Source: Roseiarcus sp036488815
GTDB lineage: Bacteria > Pseudomonadota > Alphaproteobacteria > Rhizobiales > Beijerinckiaceae
Assembly: GCA_036488815.1 (NCBI GenBank)
Contig: DASXGX010000110.1
Location: 44,006-108,005, forward strand
DNA length: 64,000 nucleotides
Reading direction: 5' to 3'
This document shows, piece by piece, positions 36,564 through 45,544 of the stretch. Numbering within the stretch: the stretch's first letter is position 1; every line of letters starts with the position of its first letter. The notes under the pieces are model-generated. The model saw only the letters and a program-made list of their open reading frames with translations. It ran no database searches and had not been told where the DNA came from. Both the position numbers and the translations under genes were made by a program.

Positions 36564-36733
36564 GCGCGGCTTCTCTCCATCCCAGCCAGCCCCAGCGCCG
36601 GCGGCCCCTCTTCGGCCCGAATTGTGACCAAACCTTGCAATCGTGGGGCGGAATTGCCGTATTTCGCCCCCGGTTGCATATCCGCCACAGCGTCCCTAAA
36701 CGTTTGCCGCCAGTTCTGGCCGAGGAGCCTGTG

Positions 36734-37996
36734 GTGAGCGACGCATTTCAGCCCCGATCCGATTTTCTGCGCATTTTGATCGAGCGCGGCTATGTCCACC
36801 AAGGCTCGGATTTCGCCGGGCTCGACGAGAAGGCCGCGAGCGGCTCGCTGGTGGCTTACATCGGCTTCGACTGCACGGCGCCGTCGCTGCACGTCGGCTC
36901 GCTGCTGCAGATCATGATGCTGCATTGGCTGCAGCAGACCGGCGGCAAGCCGCTGGCGCTGATGGGCGGCGGCACGACCATGGTCGGCGATCCCTCCGGC
37001 AAGGACGAATCCCGCAAGCTGTTGACCGTCGACCAGATCGAGGCCAACAAGGCCGGCATCCGCAAAGCCTTTTCGCGCTTCATCCAGTTCGGCGAAGGCG
37101 CGCGCGACGCGGTTATGCCGGACAATGCGGAATGGCTGGCCAAGCTCAATTACATCGAGTTCCTGCGCGACATCGGCAGGCATTTTTCGGTCAACCGCAT
37201 GTTGGCGATGGATTCGGTCAAGCTGCGCCTGTCGCGCGAGCACGAACTGTCGTTCCTCGAATTCAACTACATGTGCCTGCAGGCTTATGATTTCGTCGAA
37301 CTCAATCGGCGCTACGGCTGCGTGCTGCAGATGGGTGGCTCGGACCAGTGGGGCAACATCATCACCGGCGTCGATCTCGGCCGGCGTCTCGGAACCGACC
37401 AGCTCTACGCGCTGACCTCGCCGCTCATCACCACAGCGTCCGGCGCCAAGATGGGCAAGACCGCGGCTGGGGCCGTGTGGCTCGACGCCGACATGCTGTC
37501 GCCCTACGGCTACTGGCAGTTCTGGCGCAACACCGAGGATGCCGACGTCGGCCGCTTCCTCAAGCTGTTCACGCTGCTGCCGCTCGATGAGATCGCGCGC
37601 CTCGAGGCGCTTGGCGGATCGGAGATCAACGAGGCCAAGAAAGTCCTCGCCAACGAGGCGACCGCCCTGCTGCACGGGCGTGAGGCGGCCCAAGAAGCCG
37701 CTGAGACCGCCCGCAAGACCTTCGAAGAGGGCGCGCTCGCCGAGTCGCTGCCGACGATCGACGTGCCGAATGCGGAGTTCACGGCGGGTCTCGGCGCGCT
37801 CTCGGCCTTCGTTCGCGCCGGCCTCGTCGCCTCGACCGGGGAGGCGCGCCGCCAGATCCGCGGCGGCGGCCTGCGCGTCAACGACGTGGCGCTCGCCGAC
37901 GAAAAAGCGATCATCGGCCACGACGCGCTGCAGGGGTCGGGGATCGTCAAGCTGTCGCTCGGACGCAAGAAGCACGTGCTGCTCCGCGCCGTGTGA
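36734..37996 (+). CDS. tyrS: Tyrosyl-tRNA synthetase
   Basis: TyrS charges tRNA-Tyr. The class I catalytic domain has the HIGH-type CTAPSLHVGSL, YIGFDCTAPS, GGTTMVGDPSGK, the tyrosine-pocket QAYDF and GGSDQWGNI, and the KMSKS loop as KMGKT. A C-terminal S4-like domain (TGEARRQIRGGGLRVND) binds the tRNA. The start is GTG: two tandem GTG codons at 36731 and 36734 follow GAGGAG, and the second has the better 6-7 base spacing. Length is about 420 residues, normal for the bacterial TyrRS. It stands alone. Confidence 0.95.
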   Translation: MSDAFQPRSDFLRILIERGYVHQGSDFAGLDEKAASGSLVAYIGFDCTAPSLHVGSLLQIMMLHWLQQTGGKPLALMGGGTTMVGDPSGKDESRKLLTVDQIEANKAGIRKAFSRFIQFGEGARDAVMPDNAEWLAKLNYIEFLRDIGRHFSVNRMLAMDSVKLRLSREHELSFLEFNYMCLQAYDFVELNRRYGCVLQMGGSDQWGNIITGVDLGRRLGTDQLYALTSPLITTASGAKMGKTAAGAVWLDADMLSPYGYWQFWRNTEDADVGRFLKLFTLLPLDEIARLEALGGSEINEAKKVLANEATALLHGREAAQEAAETARKTFEEGALAESLPTIDVPNAEFTAGLGALSAFVRAGLVASTGEARRQIRGGGLRVNDVALADEKAIIGHDALQGSGIVKLSLGRKKHVLLRAV

Positions 37997-38213
37997 AGGC
38001 GCGCTCGCCTCGACTTTGATCGTCCGCTCCCGGAAACGTGATCCGCATTGAGCGAATCAGGGATCGCAAAGAAAAAAAGCGTTGGAACAAGGGAGCGCAC
38101 GGGTTCATTCTGCTGCGGCGGGAGCTGGCGCGCGGTTTTCGGCGCCGGGTTCGAAGTCGAGCGGCGTAACAATCGCCAATGACGCCGCGACCTTCAGACA
38201 CCAAATCGCCAGC

Positions 38214-38245
38214 CACTCCGAAGAGGGAACACTCCGAAGAGGGAA
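38214..38245 (+). repeat. Perfect 16-bp tandem duplication carrying the Shine-Dalgarno
   Basis: CACTCCGAAGAGGGAA occurs twice head-to-tail (38214-38229 and 38230-38245) ending one base before the ATG at 38247. Each copy contains GAGGG, so the downstream gene has two potential ribosome binding sites 16 bases apart; only the proximal one is well placed. Confidence 0.85.
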
Positions 38246-38246
38246 A

Positions 38247-39359
38247 ATGCCCGACGCTCACCCGCAGGCCCCACCGGGGCCCGAACACCGCTACGATCTC
38301 GCAGCTCTGCTGATTCCCGCCAATCTCAGGCGGCTTGGCCTCATCGGCGTGTTGGTTCTCGCAATAGCCGCCTTGTTCGCCTGGACCGGCGGCTGGCTGT
38401 CGTCAGGCCGGCTCGACCAGACGGCGATGATCAATCGCTTCGAAGAGGTGAACGGAAAGCATCCCGGTTTTCGCCGCAACCACGCCAAAGGCGTCTGCTT
38501 TTCCGGCTGGTTCGACAGCAACGGCGCGGGGGTTCGCTTGTCGAAGGCGTCCGTATTCCGGCCGGGGCGCGTGCCGATCTTCGGGCGCTTCGCCTTGGCC
38601 GGCGGGATGCCGGCGATGCCGGACGGTCCGGCCGCGGTGCGCAGCATGGCGGTCAATTTCAGCTTGCCCGACGGCGAGGTCTGGCGCACCGGCATGAACG
38701 ACATTCCCGTCTTCGTGGTGCGGGACGCGCAGGAGTTCTACGATCAGCTACTCGCCACGAGACCCGATCCGAACACCGGCAAGCCTGACCCGGCAAGAGT
38801 AGCTGCGTTCCTGGCGACGCATCCCGAGACGGCTCACGCAATCTCGGTCATCAAGGAGCATCCCTTCTCCTCAGGCTTCTCCAACGCGACCTACAACAGC
38901 CTCGACGCCTTCCGCTTCATCGACGCCGCCGGGAAGTCGACGCCGGTCCGCTGGTCGATGACGTCGGTCGATGCGTTCGCGCCCGAGTCGACCGAGCCGT
39001 CTCACGATCCGAACGCTCTCTTCGATGCGCTCGCGGCGCGGCTTGGAGGCGGGCCCGCGCAATGGCGCCTCCTCGTCACCGTCGGGCAGCCCCAAGATCC
39101 CACCAACGACGCAACCATCCCTTGGCCCGCCGAGCGCGAGCACGTCGACGTCGGGACGTTGACCGTTCAGGCTCTTCAAGCGGAAGCGCCGGGCAATTGC
39201 CGCGACATCAACTTCGACCCGCTGGTCCTGCCCTCCGGCATTGAGCCGTCGGACGACCCGCTGCTGTCGGCGCGCTCCGCGGCTTACTCCGTGTCCTTCA
39301 CTCGCCGGGCCGGCGAGCCGAAGACGCCGAGCGCGGTTCAGCCTGGGAAAGGCTCCTGA
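38247..39359 (+). CDS. Membrane-anchored catalase-family peroxidase (SrpA-like)
   Basis: This 370-residue protein should be a heme peroxidase of the small catalase-related SrpA type, anchored by one N-terminal helix (about 30-48) with the enzyme domain in the periplasm. The distal His is H79 in FRRNHAKGVCFSGWF, equivalent to the VHAKG of catalases, and the proximal heme tyrosine is in the C-terminal RSAAY (RxxxY). It lacks the long loops and C-terminal domain of true catalase, so peroxidase activity is more likely. The start follows a duplicated 16-bp ribosome-binding segment. The next gene, cytochrome b561, begins 2 bp after the stop and could supply electrons. Confidence 0.85.
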   Translation: MPDAHPQAPPGPEHRYDLAALLIPANLRRLGLIGVLVLAIAALFAWTGGWLSSGRLDQTAMINRFEEVNGKHPGFRRNHAKGVCFSGWFDSNGAGVRLSKASVFRPGRVPIFGRFALAGGMPAMPDGPAAVRSMAVNFSLPDGEVWRTGMNDIPVFVVRDAQEFYDQLLATRPDPNTGKPDPARVAAFLATHPETAHAISVIKEHPFSSGFSNATYNSLDAFRFIDAAGKSTPVRWSMTSVDAFAPESTEPSHDPNALFDALAARLGGGPAQWRLLVTVGQPQDPTNDATIPWPAEREHVDVGTLTVQALQAEAPGNCRDINFDPLVLPSGIEPSDDPLLSARSAAYSVSFTRRAGEPKTPSAVQPGKGS

Positions 39360-39361
39360 GG

Positions 39362-39889
39362 ATGCAGCACACCTTCTCCGGCCTTTCCAGGGTTCTGCAC
39401 TGGTCGATGGCGGCCCTGATCCTGGCCATGCTCTTCATCGGCGTCGCCATGGTGTCCTCGCTGTCGGACTATCACTGGCTCGTCTCGATCCATCGGCCGC
39501 TCGGCGTCCTGATCCTGTTGCTTGCGGCGATCCGCATCGCGAATCGCTTGCGGAGCCCGGCGCCGCCTCTGCCCCAGGACATGCCGCCGACGCTGCGCTA
39601 TGCCGCGCACGGTTCGCATTGGCTGCTGTACGGCTTGATGCTCGCCTTGCCGCTGGTCGGCTGGGGCATGTTGTCGGCGGCAGGCTATCCGATCGTCCTC
39701 TTCGGATCGCTGCATCTGCCGCCGATCCTGCCTCACAGCGACAGCCTCCACGCGCTCCTGCGGCCGCTTCACACGGCGCTCGCCCTGGCGTTGTTCGCAA
39801 CCTTCCTTGCGCATCTCGGCGCGGCGCTGACTCATGCGCTCGTCTTTCGCGACGGCGTGTTTCAGAGCATGGCTTCGTGGCGGCGATGA
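39362..39889 (+). CDS. Cytochrome b561
   Basis: This 175-residue inner-membrane protein has four hydrophobic helices and the His residues that bind two b-type hemes: H in SRVLHWSMA, H in SIHRPLGV, H in AAHGSHWLLYG, and H in LHTALALALF...LAHLGAALTH. Bacterial b561 proteins move electrons from the quinol pool to periplasmic acceptors. Here it is coupled (2-bp gap) to the catalase-family peroxidase upstream, a pairing seen in other bacteria, which suggests quinol-linked peroxide reduction. It converges with the giant AsmA-like gene with a 21-bp gap. Confidence 0.9.
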   Translation: MQHTFSGLSRVLHWSMAALILAMLFIGVAMVSSLSDYHWLVSIHRPLGVLILLLAAIRIANRLRSPAPPLPQDMPPTLRYAAHGSHWLLYGLMLALPLVGWGMLSAAGYPIVLFGSLHLPPILPHSDSLHALLRPLHTALALALFATFLAHLGAALTHALVFRDGVFQSMASWRR

Positions 39890-39910
39890 CTTGACAGCGG
39901 CCCCGGCGTC

Positions 39911-42900
39911 TCAGCGCGTCGCCGGCGCCCCGGCCGGCGGCGCGGCTGAGGGGTCCGTGTCGTCAGTCAGCGGAGCCGTTCCGTCGACCGCGCCGAACAC
40001 CTTGCGCAGGAAGCCGGGCGTCATCGCCGATAGCGGATTGACGGTCAGCGTCGGCCCAGTCACCGGCCCCACGATGCGGTAGTTGAGCCCGAAGACGCCT
40101 TCGTGGGCGCCGCCGCCGAGCAACATGCCTACCACCGGAATATGCGTGACGAGGCTGTTGACCTGATAGGCGGGGATGAAGGTGCCGTTGAGATCGACGC
40201 GATTGTGGGCGTAATCGAGGTAGCCCTGAGTCGTGAGGCCCATATGGCTGTTGAAGATCACCGCCTCGCGCAGATCGAGACGGCCGGGGCTTCTCGTGAA
40301 GCTCGCGGACATCTTCTCGAACTGCACGACGTCGGGGTTGTCGGCGGCGCCACCCCCTTCGCTCGTGTCGCCCGCGGCGGCCAGTTTCCGCAGCGCCGGC
40401 TCGCCGCGCAGCACGAAATCGTTGACGTTCGCGGCGCCCCGGTTCGCAGCGCCGGCGTCCTGCTGCAGCGTGAGGTCCAACTTGCCCCCCTCCATATGGG
40501 TGTAGAGGTCGAGGAACTTGCTCATCGCGCCGGCGTCGGTGACGCGAGCCCGGAGGACGCCTGCTTGGTCCTGCTGCGCGGTCAGCGTGCCGTTGCCGAT
40601 CCGGCCGCGCGCCTGCATGCCCACCATGACGCCGCCTCGCCAGCCGCCGCTCAATTCGAACTGGCCGAGCGCCTGCGAATTGGCGCCGATGACGTTCGCG
40701 ATCTTCACGTCGAGATCGAGATCCTTGCCGCCGCCGGGCGGGCCGCCCGCGTTCATGAATCCCTTGACGAGATTGCGCGCGTCGAGGATTGCCCCCCGCA
40801 CCGACGCCTTCGCCGTCGATGCGCCGTTCTGAAGTTCGACCTTCAGATCGTCCGCCGCCGACAGCCGCAACTGGCTGAGCTTGGCGTTCTGCAGCGACCC
40901 GTCGGCGCCGAGTTGCGCCGTCCCTCGCGCCGAGAGCGACCCGGCGTCGACCGTGATCGCGCTCACGGCGATCCCGTCGTCGCCGGGCTTCAACGTGAAC
41001 GTCGCCTTGCCCGGCTTGCCGGCCGCTTTCAGGAGGCCAGTCTGCGGGCTGTCGATGGCGACGTGGGCGAGGTCGATTTCGACGTCGGCGCTCGTCTTCG
41101 AGAGCGGCGCCTTGACGCGCACCGCCATGGGGCCGTTCAGCATCGTCGCGCCGGGAAGCCCGAGCTTGGCGCGGGTGGCGTTGTCGAACGTCAAGGCGAG
41201 CAGCACCGATCCCTCGTCCGCGGCGCCCTTGCTCAGATCGATCGTCACCGGGGCGCCGTACATCTGCCCCTGGCCAGTGATCTTCAGATCGCCCCGGTCG
41301 GCGACGACGCCGAGCGTCGCCTGGTCGAGACGCTCGCTCGCCAGGAAATGGTCGACCCGGAAGTTGGTCAGACTGCCTTCGGCGTGAAACTGATTGTCCT
41401 CGGGCTTGGCGGTCTTGCCAAGCTTGAGGTCGAGCTCGAGCTTGCCGTCGAACTGACCTTTGACCGTGTTGGGATCGACCGCGAAGCCGGCGTAGCGCTT
41501 CAGCGCGTCGCGGCTCAACAGATCGGCGAGCGCGTCGGCGTTGCCTTGCAAATGCGCACCGGCCTGGGCCGGGACGATTGGCGCCGGGGTGGTGTCCGGG
41601 ACGGTGTAGGTGATGTCCGAGACCTGGATGCGCCGGCTCGGCGACATTTCGATGATCCCGCTCTTGGCCCCGGCGACGAAATCGTGACCGGTGATGACGC
41701 CGTTGGCGTCCAAGGCCGACAGGGCCGGCGCTCCAGGCAGCAGATCGAGGGACGTGTCGTGGATCGCAAACTCGCCGTGCACGCTCGCCGCGGGCACTGC
41801 CCGCTTGTGGATCGCAGCGTCGAAGGCGGCGGCGTCCCAGTCCACGGTCATCCCGCCGGACAGAAGCTGGCCGCCGTGCACATGCTGCAGGCACCAGTTG
41901 CGGGCGTCGGCGTTGATGAAGCTCGGCCATAACCGCAGCACGTCGTCGAGGTCACTCTGGCCGAGGCTCAACTTCATCTTGAGGGTCGCCCCCGCTCCGA
42001 CGGCGGCGCTTTCGCCGCTCGCCTCGCCGCTCACCTCCGGACCGTGAACGGCCATGCGGTCGAGGATGAAACGCGATTCGGGCGCAAGGTAGCGCGCGTC
42101 GATCGCCGCCGCATCGATGACGATCGGCGTTTCGCCCGGGCGCTCGGCGCCGAACACGGTGTCGTTCGACTCGAAGTGCGAAACCCACGCCGCTTGGGAC
42201 GCCGTCGGCGGCGCGAGCCAACCGGCAGCGAAAATATGGGTCCCGCTCGAAAGAAGTTCGAGATTCTTGAAGTCGTAGCGCTTCGCCTCGCCGTTCCAGG
42301 CGATGTCGCCCGTCGCCTCGTCGACAAGGAACGGTTCATGGTCGGGGTCGTCGAGCTTGAAATAGCCGGCGCCGAGGCTGAAGCGTCCCTGCAGCGTCTG
42401 GATCGCGGAATTGGGGGCGAGGCGCGCCTCGAGCTTGAGGGAGATCGGCATGTCCGTATCGAACGGCAGCTTGCCGGCGTGGAAGGAGACCACGTCGCCG
42501 AAGTTCAGGTCGCGCGCCTCGATCGCGACGAGGCGGGATTCGCCGCCGCGGGCGTTCGCATCGAATGACCAGCGCCCGGCGGAGCCGCGCGCCGAAGCGT
42601 GGATGGCCGCATCCTGTCCACTCTTGTCGAAGGCGACCGTAAGATCGTCATAGACGGTCCGCCGCCCCAGCGCGTCGTTGGCGACTTCGAGATGGCCGTG
42701 GGCCAACCCAACGTGGTCCAGCGACTGGCTCGCGCCGGTCATCGCGTCAATCACCCGAAAGGCGAGCAGGCCGAAGTCGGGCGCGGGGGTTTGAGTCTGA
42801 GCTTGCGCTGGTTGCGTGGCTTCGGGCGGCGGAAGTTCGATTGTCGCCGCGCTGGAATCGCTGGCCGCGGCGATCGACAGCACGCCGTCCTGGCGCAGGC

Positions 42901-43495
42901 GAAGGCGCAGGTCCAGGCCGTCGAGTTCCAGCCGACGCACCTTGACCTCGAGGGCGAGAAGCGCCAGCGCGTCGAGGCCGACCCGGCCCCTGGGCGCCGA
43001 AAGGACCGGCCGGCCTGACCGATCGCGCAATGTAATGCCGCCGAAACCGACTGTGATGCCGCCGTCCGTACGGACGAGATAGGTCGAGTCGATCGAGACG
43101 GTGTAGCGGTCGCCGAAGCGCTCCTCGAGGCTCTGGGCGATGCGCGGATTGAGGCTCGCCAGGCTGATCGGGCCGGAGCCTAGTAGCAGAAACAGCCCGC
43201 CGAGGGCGCCGATCGCGATGAGGATGAGGAACCCGCCCGCCGCCGCGATGGCGCGCGCGGCTCGGCCGGCTCGACCTCGAGGCCGGCACGGCGGCAACGT
43301 CCTTCCCGTGCCGCTCTGCAGCAGGCCCTGCATCGCCGCCCGGGCCTTGGAGCGTGCGGCTGCGTCGATATGCTCGCGCAATCCCCTGATAACTCCGTTC
43401 GACCGACCGCCCAAGGCGCATGGGCTCGGCGCCCCGCCACGCTGCGAGGTCGAACCGCTCACCCGCGTTCGCCGTCGCCGCAGGTCGAGAATCAA
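39911..43495 (-). CDS. Giant AsmA-like / YhdP-type envelope protein
   Basis: This protein of up to 1194 residues has one N-terminal transmembrane helix (IAAAGGFLILIAIGALGGLFLLL) and a very long beta-rich periplasmic region, ending in the AsmA_2-type sequence DLREAVIFNSHMGLTTQGYLDYAHNRVDLNGTFIPAY. This is the layout of DUF3971/YhdP proteins, bridge-like lipid-transfer candidates that span the periplasm and affect outer-membrane phospholipid supply. The first codon is uncertain: TTG at 43495 has no ribosome binding site, TTG at 43381 follows GGAG, and ATG at 43333 gives MQGLLQSG. It is divergent from bcp. Confidence 0.85.
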   Translation of the reverse strand: MILDLRRRRTRVSGSTSQRGGAPSPCALGGRSNGVIRGLREHIDAAARSKARAAMQGLLQSGTGRTLPPCRPRGRAGRAARAIAAAGGFLILIAIGALGGLFLLLGSGPISLASLNPRIAQSLEERFGDRYTVSIDSTYLVRTDGGITVGFGGITLRDRSGRPVLSAPRGRVGLDALALLALEVKVRRLELDGLDLRLRLRQDGVLSIAAASDSSAATIELPPPEATQPAQAQTQTPAPDFGLLAFRVIDAMTGASQSLDHVGLAHGHLEVANDALGRRTVYDDLTVAFDKSGQDAAIHASARGSAGRWSFDANARGGESRLVAIEARDLNFGDVVSFHAGKLPFDTDMPISLKLEARLAPNSAIQTLQGRFSLGAGYFKLDDPDHEPFLVDEATGDIAWNGEAKRYDFKNLELLSSGTHIFAAGWLAPPTASQAAWVSHFESNDTVFGAERPGETPIVIDAAAIDARYLAPESRFILDRMAVHGPEVSGEASGESAAVGAGATLKMKLSLGQSDLDDVLRLWPSFINADARNWCLQHVHGGQLLSGGMTVDWDAAAFDAAIHKRAVPAASVHGEFAIHDTSLDLLPGAPALSALDANGVITGHDFVAGAKSGIIEMSPSRRIQVSDITYTVPDTTPAPIVPAQAGAHLQGNADALADLLSRDALKRYAGFAVDPNTVKGQFDGKLELDLKLGKTAKPEDNQFHAEGSLTNFRVDHFLASERLDQATLGVVADRGDLKITGQGQMYGAPVTIDLSKGAADEGSVLLALTFDNATRAKLGLPGATMLNGPMAVRVKAPLSKTSADVEIDLAHVAIDSPQTGLLKAAGKPGKATFTLKPGDDGIAVSAITVDAGSLSARGTAQLGADGSLQNAKLSQLRLSAADDLKVELQNGASTAKASVRGAILDARNLVKGFMNAGGPPGGGKDLDLDVKIANVIGANSQALGQFELSGGWRGGVMVGMQARGRIGNGTLTAQQDQAGVLRARVTDAGAMSKFLDLYTHMEGGKLDLTLQQDAGAANRGAANVNDFVLRGEPALRKLAAAGDTSEGGGAADNPDVVQFEKMSASFTRSPGRLDLREAVIFNSHMGLTTQGYLDYAHNRVDLNGTFIPAYQVNSLVTHIPVVGMLLGGGAHEGVFGLNYRIVGPVTGPTLTVNPLSAMTPGFLRKVFGAVDGTAPLTDDTDPSAAPPAGAPATR

Positions 43496-43612
43496 GCCTA
43501 GGGCTTATCGATTCTCTTGAACCGGCAAGGACCTGCGGTCAATCTGACCATGGAGAGGAGCCTACCCCGTCGGTCGCACATTGCCGACGAAAGTGGCTCA
43601 AACGAGGGCGAA

Positions 43613-44101
43613 ATGGTCAGAAACTTGGATATCGGCGACGCGGCCCCGGATTTCGAACTGCCGACGGACGAAGGCGACGTCTCCCTCGCCTCGTTCAGAG
43701 GAAAGCCTGTGATCCTCTATTTCTATCCCAAGGACGACACCTCAGGCTGCACCGCCGAGGCGGTCGCCTTCAATGGGCTACGCAGCGAGTTCGACGCCGC
43801 TGGCGCGGCGGTTATCGGCGTCTCGCCGGACAGCGCGGCGAGCCACGCCAAGTTCAGGGCCAAACACGGCTTGTCCCTCGCGCTGGCGGCCGACGAATCG
43901 AAGAAGGCGATCGAGGCCTACGGCGTCTGGCGCGAAAAGAGCATGTACGGGCGCAAGTTCATGGGCGTCGAGCGAACGACGTTCCTGATCGATCCCAATG
44001 GCCGCATCGCGCGGATCTGGCGCAAGGTGCGCGTGCCCGGCCACGCCGCCGATACGTTGGCCGCCGTTAACGAGATGAAGGCCTCGTTTGCCAACGGTTA
44101 A
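43613..44101 (+). CDS. bcp: Peroxiredoxin of the BCP/PrxQ family, 1-Cys form
   Basis: This 162-residue cytoplasmic peroxidase reduces hydroperoxides. The thioredoxin-fold motif YFYPKDDTSGCTAEAVAFN carries the peroxidatic Cys (C46). The position five residues on, Cys in E. coli BCP, is Val51, and no other cysteine exists in the protein, so resolution must come from an external thiol such as glutathione or glutaredoxin. GVSPDSAASHAKFRAKHGL and TFLIDPNGRIARIWRKV are standard. The ATG at 43613 has GAGGGCGAA upstream; ATGs at 43517 and 43550 would add atypical sequence. Confidence 0.9.
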   Translation: MVRNLDIGDAAPDFELPTDEGDVSLASFRGKPVILYFYPKDDTSGCTAEAVAFNGLRSEFDAAGAAVIGVSPDSAASHAKFRAKHGLSLALAADESKKAIEAYGVWREKSMYGRKFMGVERTTFLIDPNGRIARIWRKVRVPGHAADTLAAVNEMKASFANG

Positions 44102-44161
44102 CCCTAATCAGGTCTAATCGCGTCTCATCCCCCGATGTTCGGGGCTGGAGCGTGCGCCCTG

Positions 44162-45529
44162 ATGTCGCGAGACTTTCGCCCGCGGCCGAAACCGCATCGA
44201 GCGCTTTACTACCTCTCGCAAGCGCGGGGCGATGCGATCCGGACCATCGCCCTGCACCCGGTCGCGTTCTGGGCGGTCGTCGCGATTCTCCCCATTTCGT
44301 TGCTCTGGGCCGGCGCGGCGACGTTCTATATCGCGTTTCACGACGACATGCTGCGGGCGTTGGCCGCGCGCCAGACCGAAATGCAGGCGGTCTACCAAGA
44401 TCGCCTCATGCAAGCGCGCGCCGAGTCCGACCGGCTCGCAAGCCGCCAGCGGCTCGACCAGAGCGCGCTCGAAGGCAAGATTCACGAATTGCTGTCCCGG
44501 CAGGCGCAATTGGAGCAGCGCGGATCGATGGTCGCGGCGCTCGCCAGTCAAGCCGCTGGTTCCGCCGTGGTCTTGAGCCGACCGCGCGCCGCGAGCGCAG
44601 CCAATGTGGCGCGATCGGCTCTCACCGCGATCGGTGCGGCGAGCCCGCTCGACGCCGCGCCCGGCCTACCGCCCGCCGCTCAAGCCTACGCGCCGCAGGA
44701 TCCCGCGGCGCCGCCGAAGCCTCGGCCGCTCGAAGAGCCTCATGAACACGTCAGCGCGATCCCCAAAGACGACAGCGGGGAGAGCGCCGATCTCTCGGCG
44801 GCCGCAGCGGATCCGGCGCTGGACGCGTCGACGGGGCTTCGGCTGATCGCCTATTCGCTCGATCGCATGGAGCGGGGACAGACCGCGGCGCTGGGCGAAA
44901 TCGGCGCCGCAGCGCGACGCGACGCCGGCCGCCTTCAGGCGGTGGTCGAACGCGCAGGACTCACGACGGAAGCGCTCAATGTCCCTCCCGTCAAAGGCGG
45001 CGTCGGCGGCCCTTACATTCCAGCCCGCGCCGACCTCGCTTCCGACCGCCCCCTCGCCGAGGCTGAGCGCGCTGTGGCGCTCGATGACCGGCTGACGCGC
45101 CTGATGCCGACCCTGCCGGTGCGCGCGCCGCTGGTCGGCGACGCCGAAGTCTCTTCGCCCTTCGGCTTCCGGCCCGATCCGTTCCTCGGCCGGCCCGCGC
45201 TTCACCCTGGCGTCGATTTCGTCCAGGAATACGGCGCCGATATCCACGCAACCGCGGCGGGCCGCGTCATTCACGCCGGTCCGATGGGAGGGTATGGCGC
45301 GATGGTCGAGATCGACCACGGCAACAATCTCGTCACCCGGTACGCGCATATGTCGGAGATCCTGGTCGAGGAAGGCCAGGAGGTGAAGGACGGAGCGGTC
45401 ATCGGACGCATCGGTACGACCGGCCGCTCGACGGGACCGCACCTCCACTATGAAGTGCGCGTCGACGGCGATCCTGTCGATCCCGAGCGCTTCCTGCAAG
45501 CGGGGGCGCCGCTGTTCGCCTCGCGATAG
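44162..45529 (+). CDS. M23-family peptidoglycan endopeptidase with coiled coil
   Basis: This 455-residue bitopic protein has a cytoplasmic Arg-rich start, one transmembrane helix (about 34-56, AFWAVVAILPISLLWAGAATFYI), a periplasmic coiled coil (about 60-125), a low-complexity Ala/Pro linker and a C-terminal LytM/M23 domain. Zinc ligands are complete: H348 and D352 in LHPGVDF, H427 and H429 in PHLHYEV, so it should be an active DD-endopeptidase rather than an EnvC-type regulator. The TM-coiled coil-M23 order resembles the DipM/MepM type used in division or elongation. ATG at 44162 is chosen; one at 44135 is also in frame. Confidence 0.88.
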   Translation: MSRDFRPRPKPHRALYYLSQARGDAIRTIALHPVAFWAVVAILPISLLWAGAATFYIAFHDDMLRALAARQTEMQAVYQDRLMQARAESDRLASRQRLDQSALEGKIHELLSRQAQLEQRGSMVAALASQAAGSAVVLSRPRAASAANVARSALTAIGAASPLDAAPGLPPAAQAYAPQDPAAPPKPRPLEEPHEHVSAIPKDDSGESADLSAAAADPALDASTGLRLIAYSLDRMERGQTAALGEIGAAARRDAGRLQAVVERAGLTTEALNVPPVKGGVGGPYIPARADLASDRPLAEAERAVALDDRLTRLMPTLPVRAPLVGDAEVSSPFGFRPDPFLGRPALHPGVDFVQEYGADIHATAAGRVIHAGPMGGYGAMVEIDHGNNLVTRYAHMSEILVEEGQEVKDGAVIGRIGTTGRSTGPHLHYEVRVDGDPVDPERFLQAGAPLFASR

Positions 45530-45544
45530 CGCGTGTCGCGGGCG

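Noticed and set aside
37997..38213. Possible dispersed repeat near CCGGAAACGTGATCCG
   Set aside because: It resembles motifs I associate with Hyphomicrobiales intergenic repeats, but no second copy is visible in the window, so it cannot be supported.
39963..41932. Two long frames overlapping the AsmA-like gene on both strands
   Set aside because: Arg-rich shadows of a clearly structured protein; no start context or motif.
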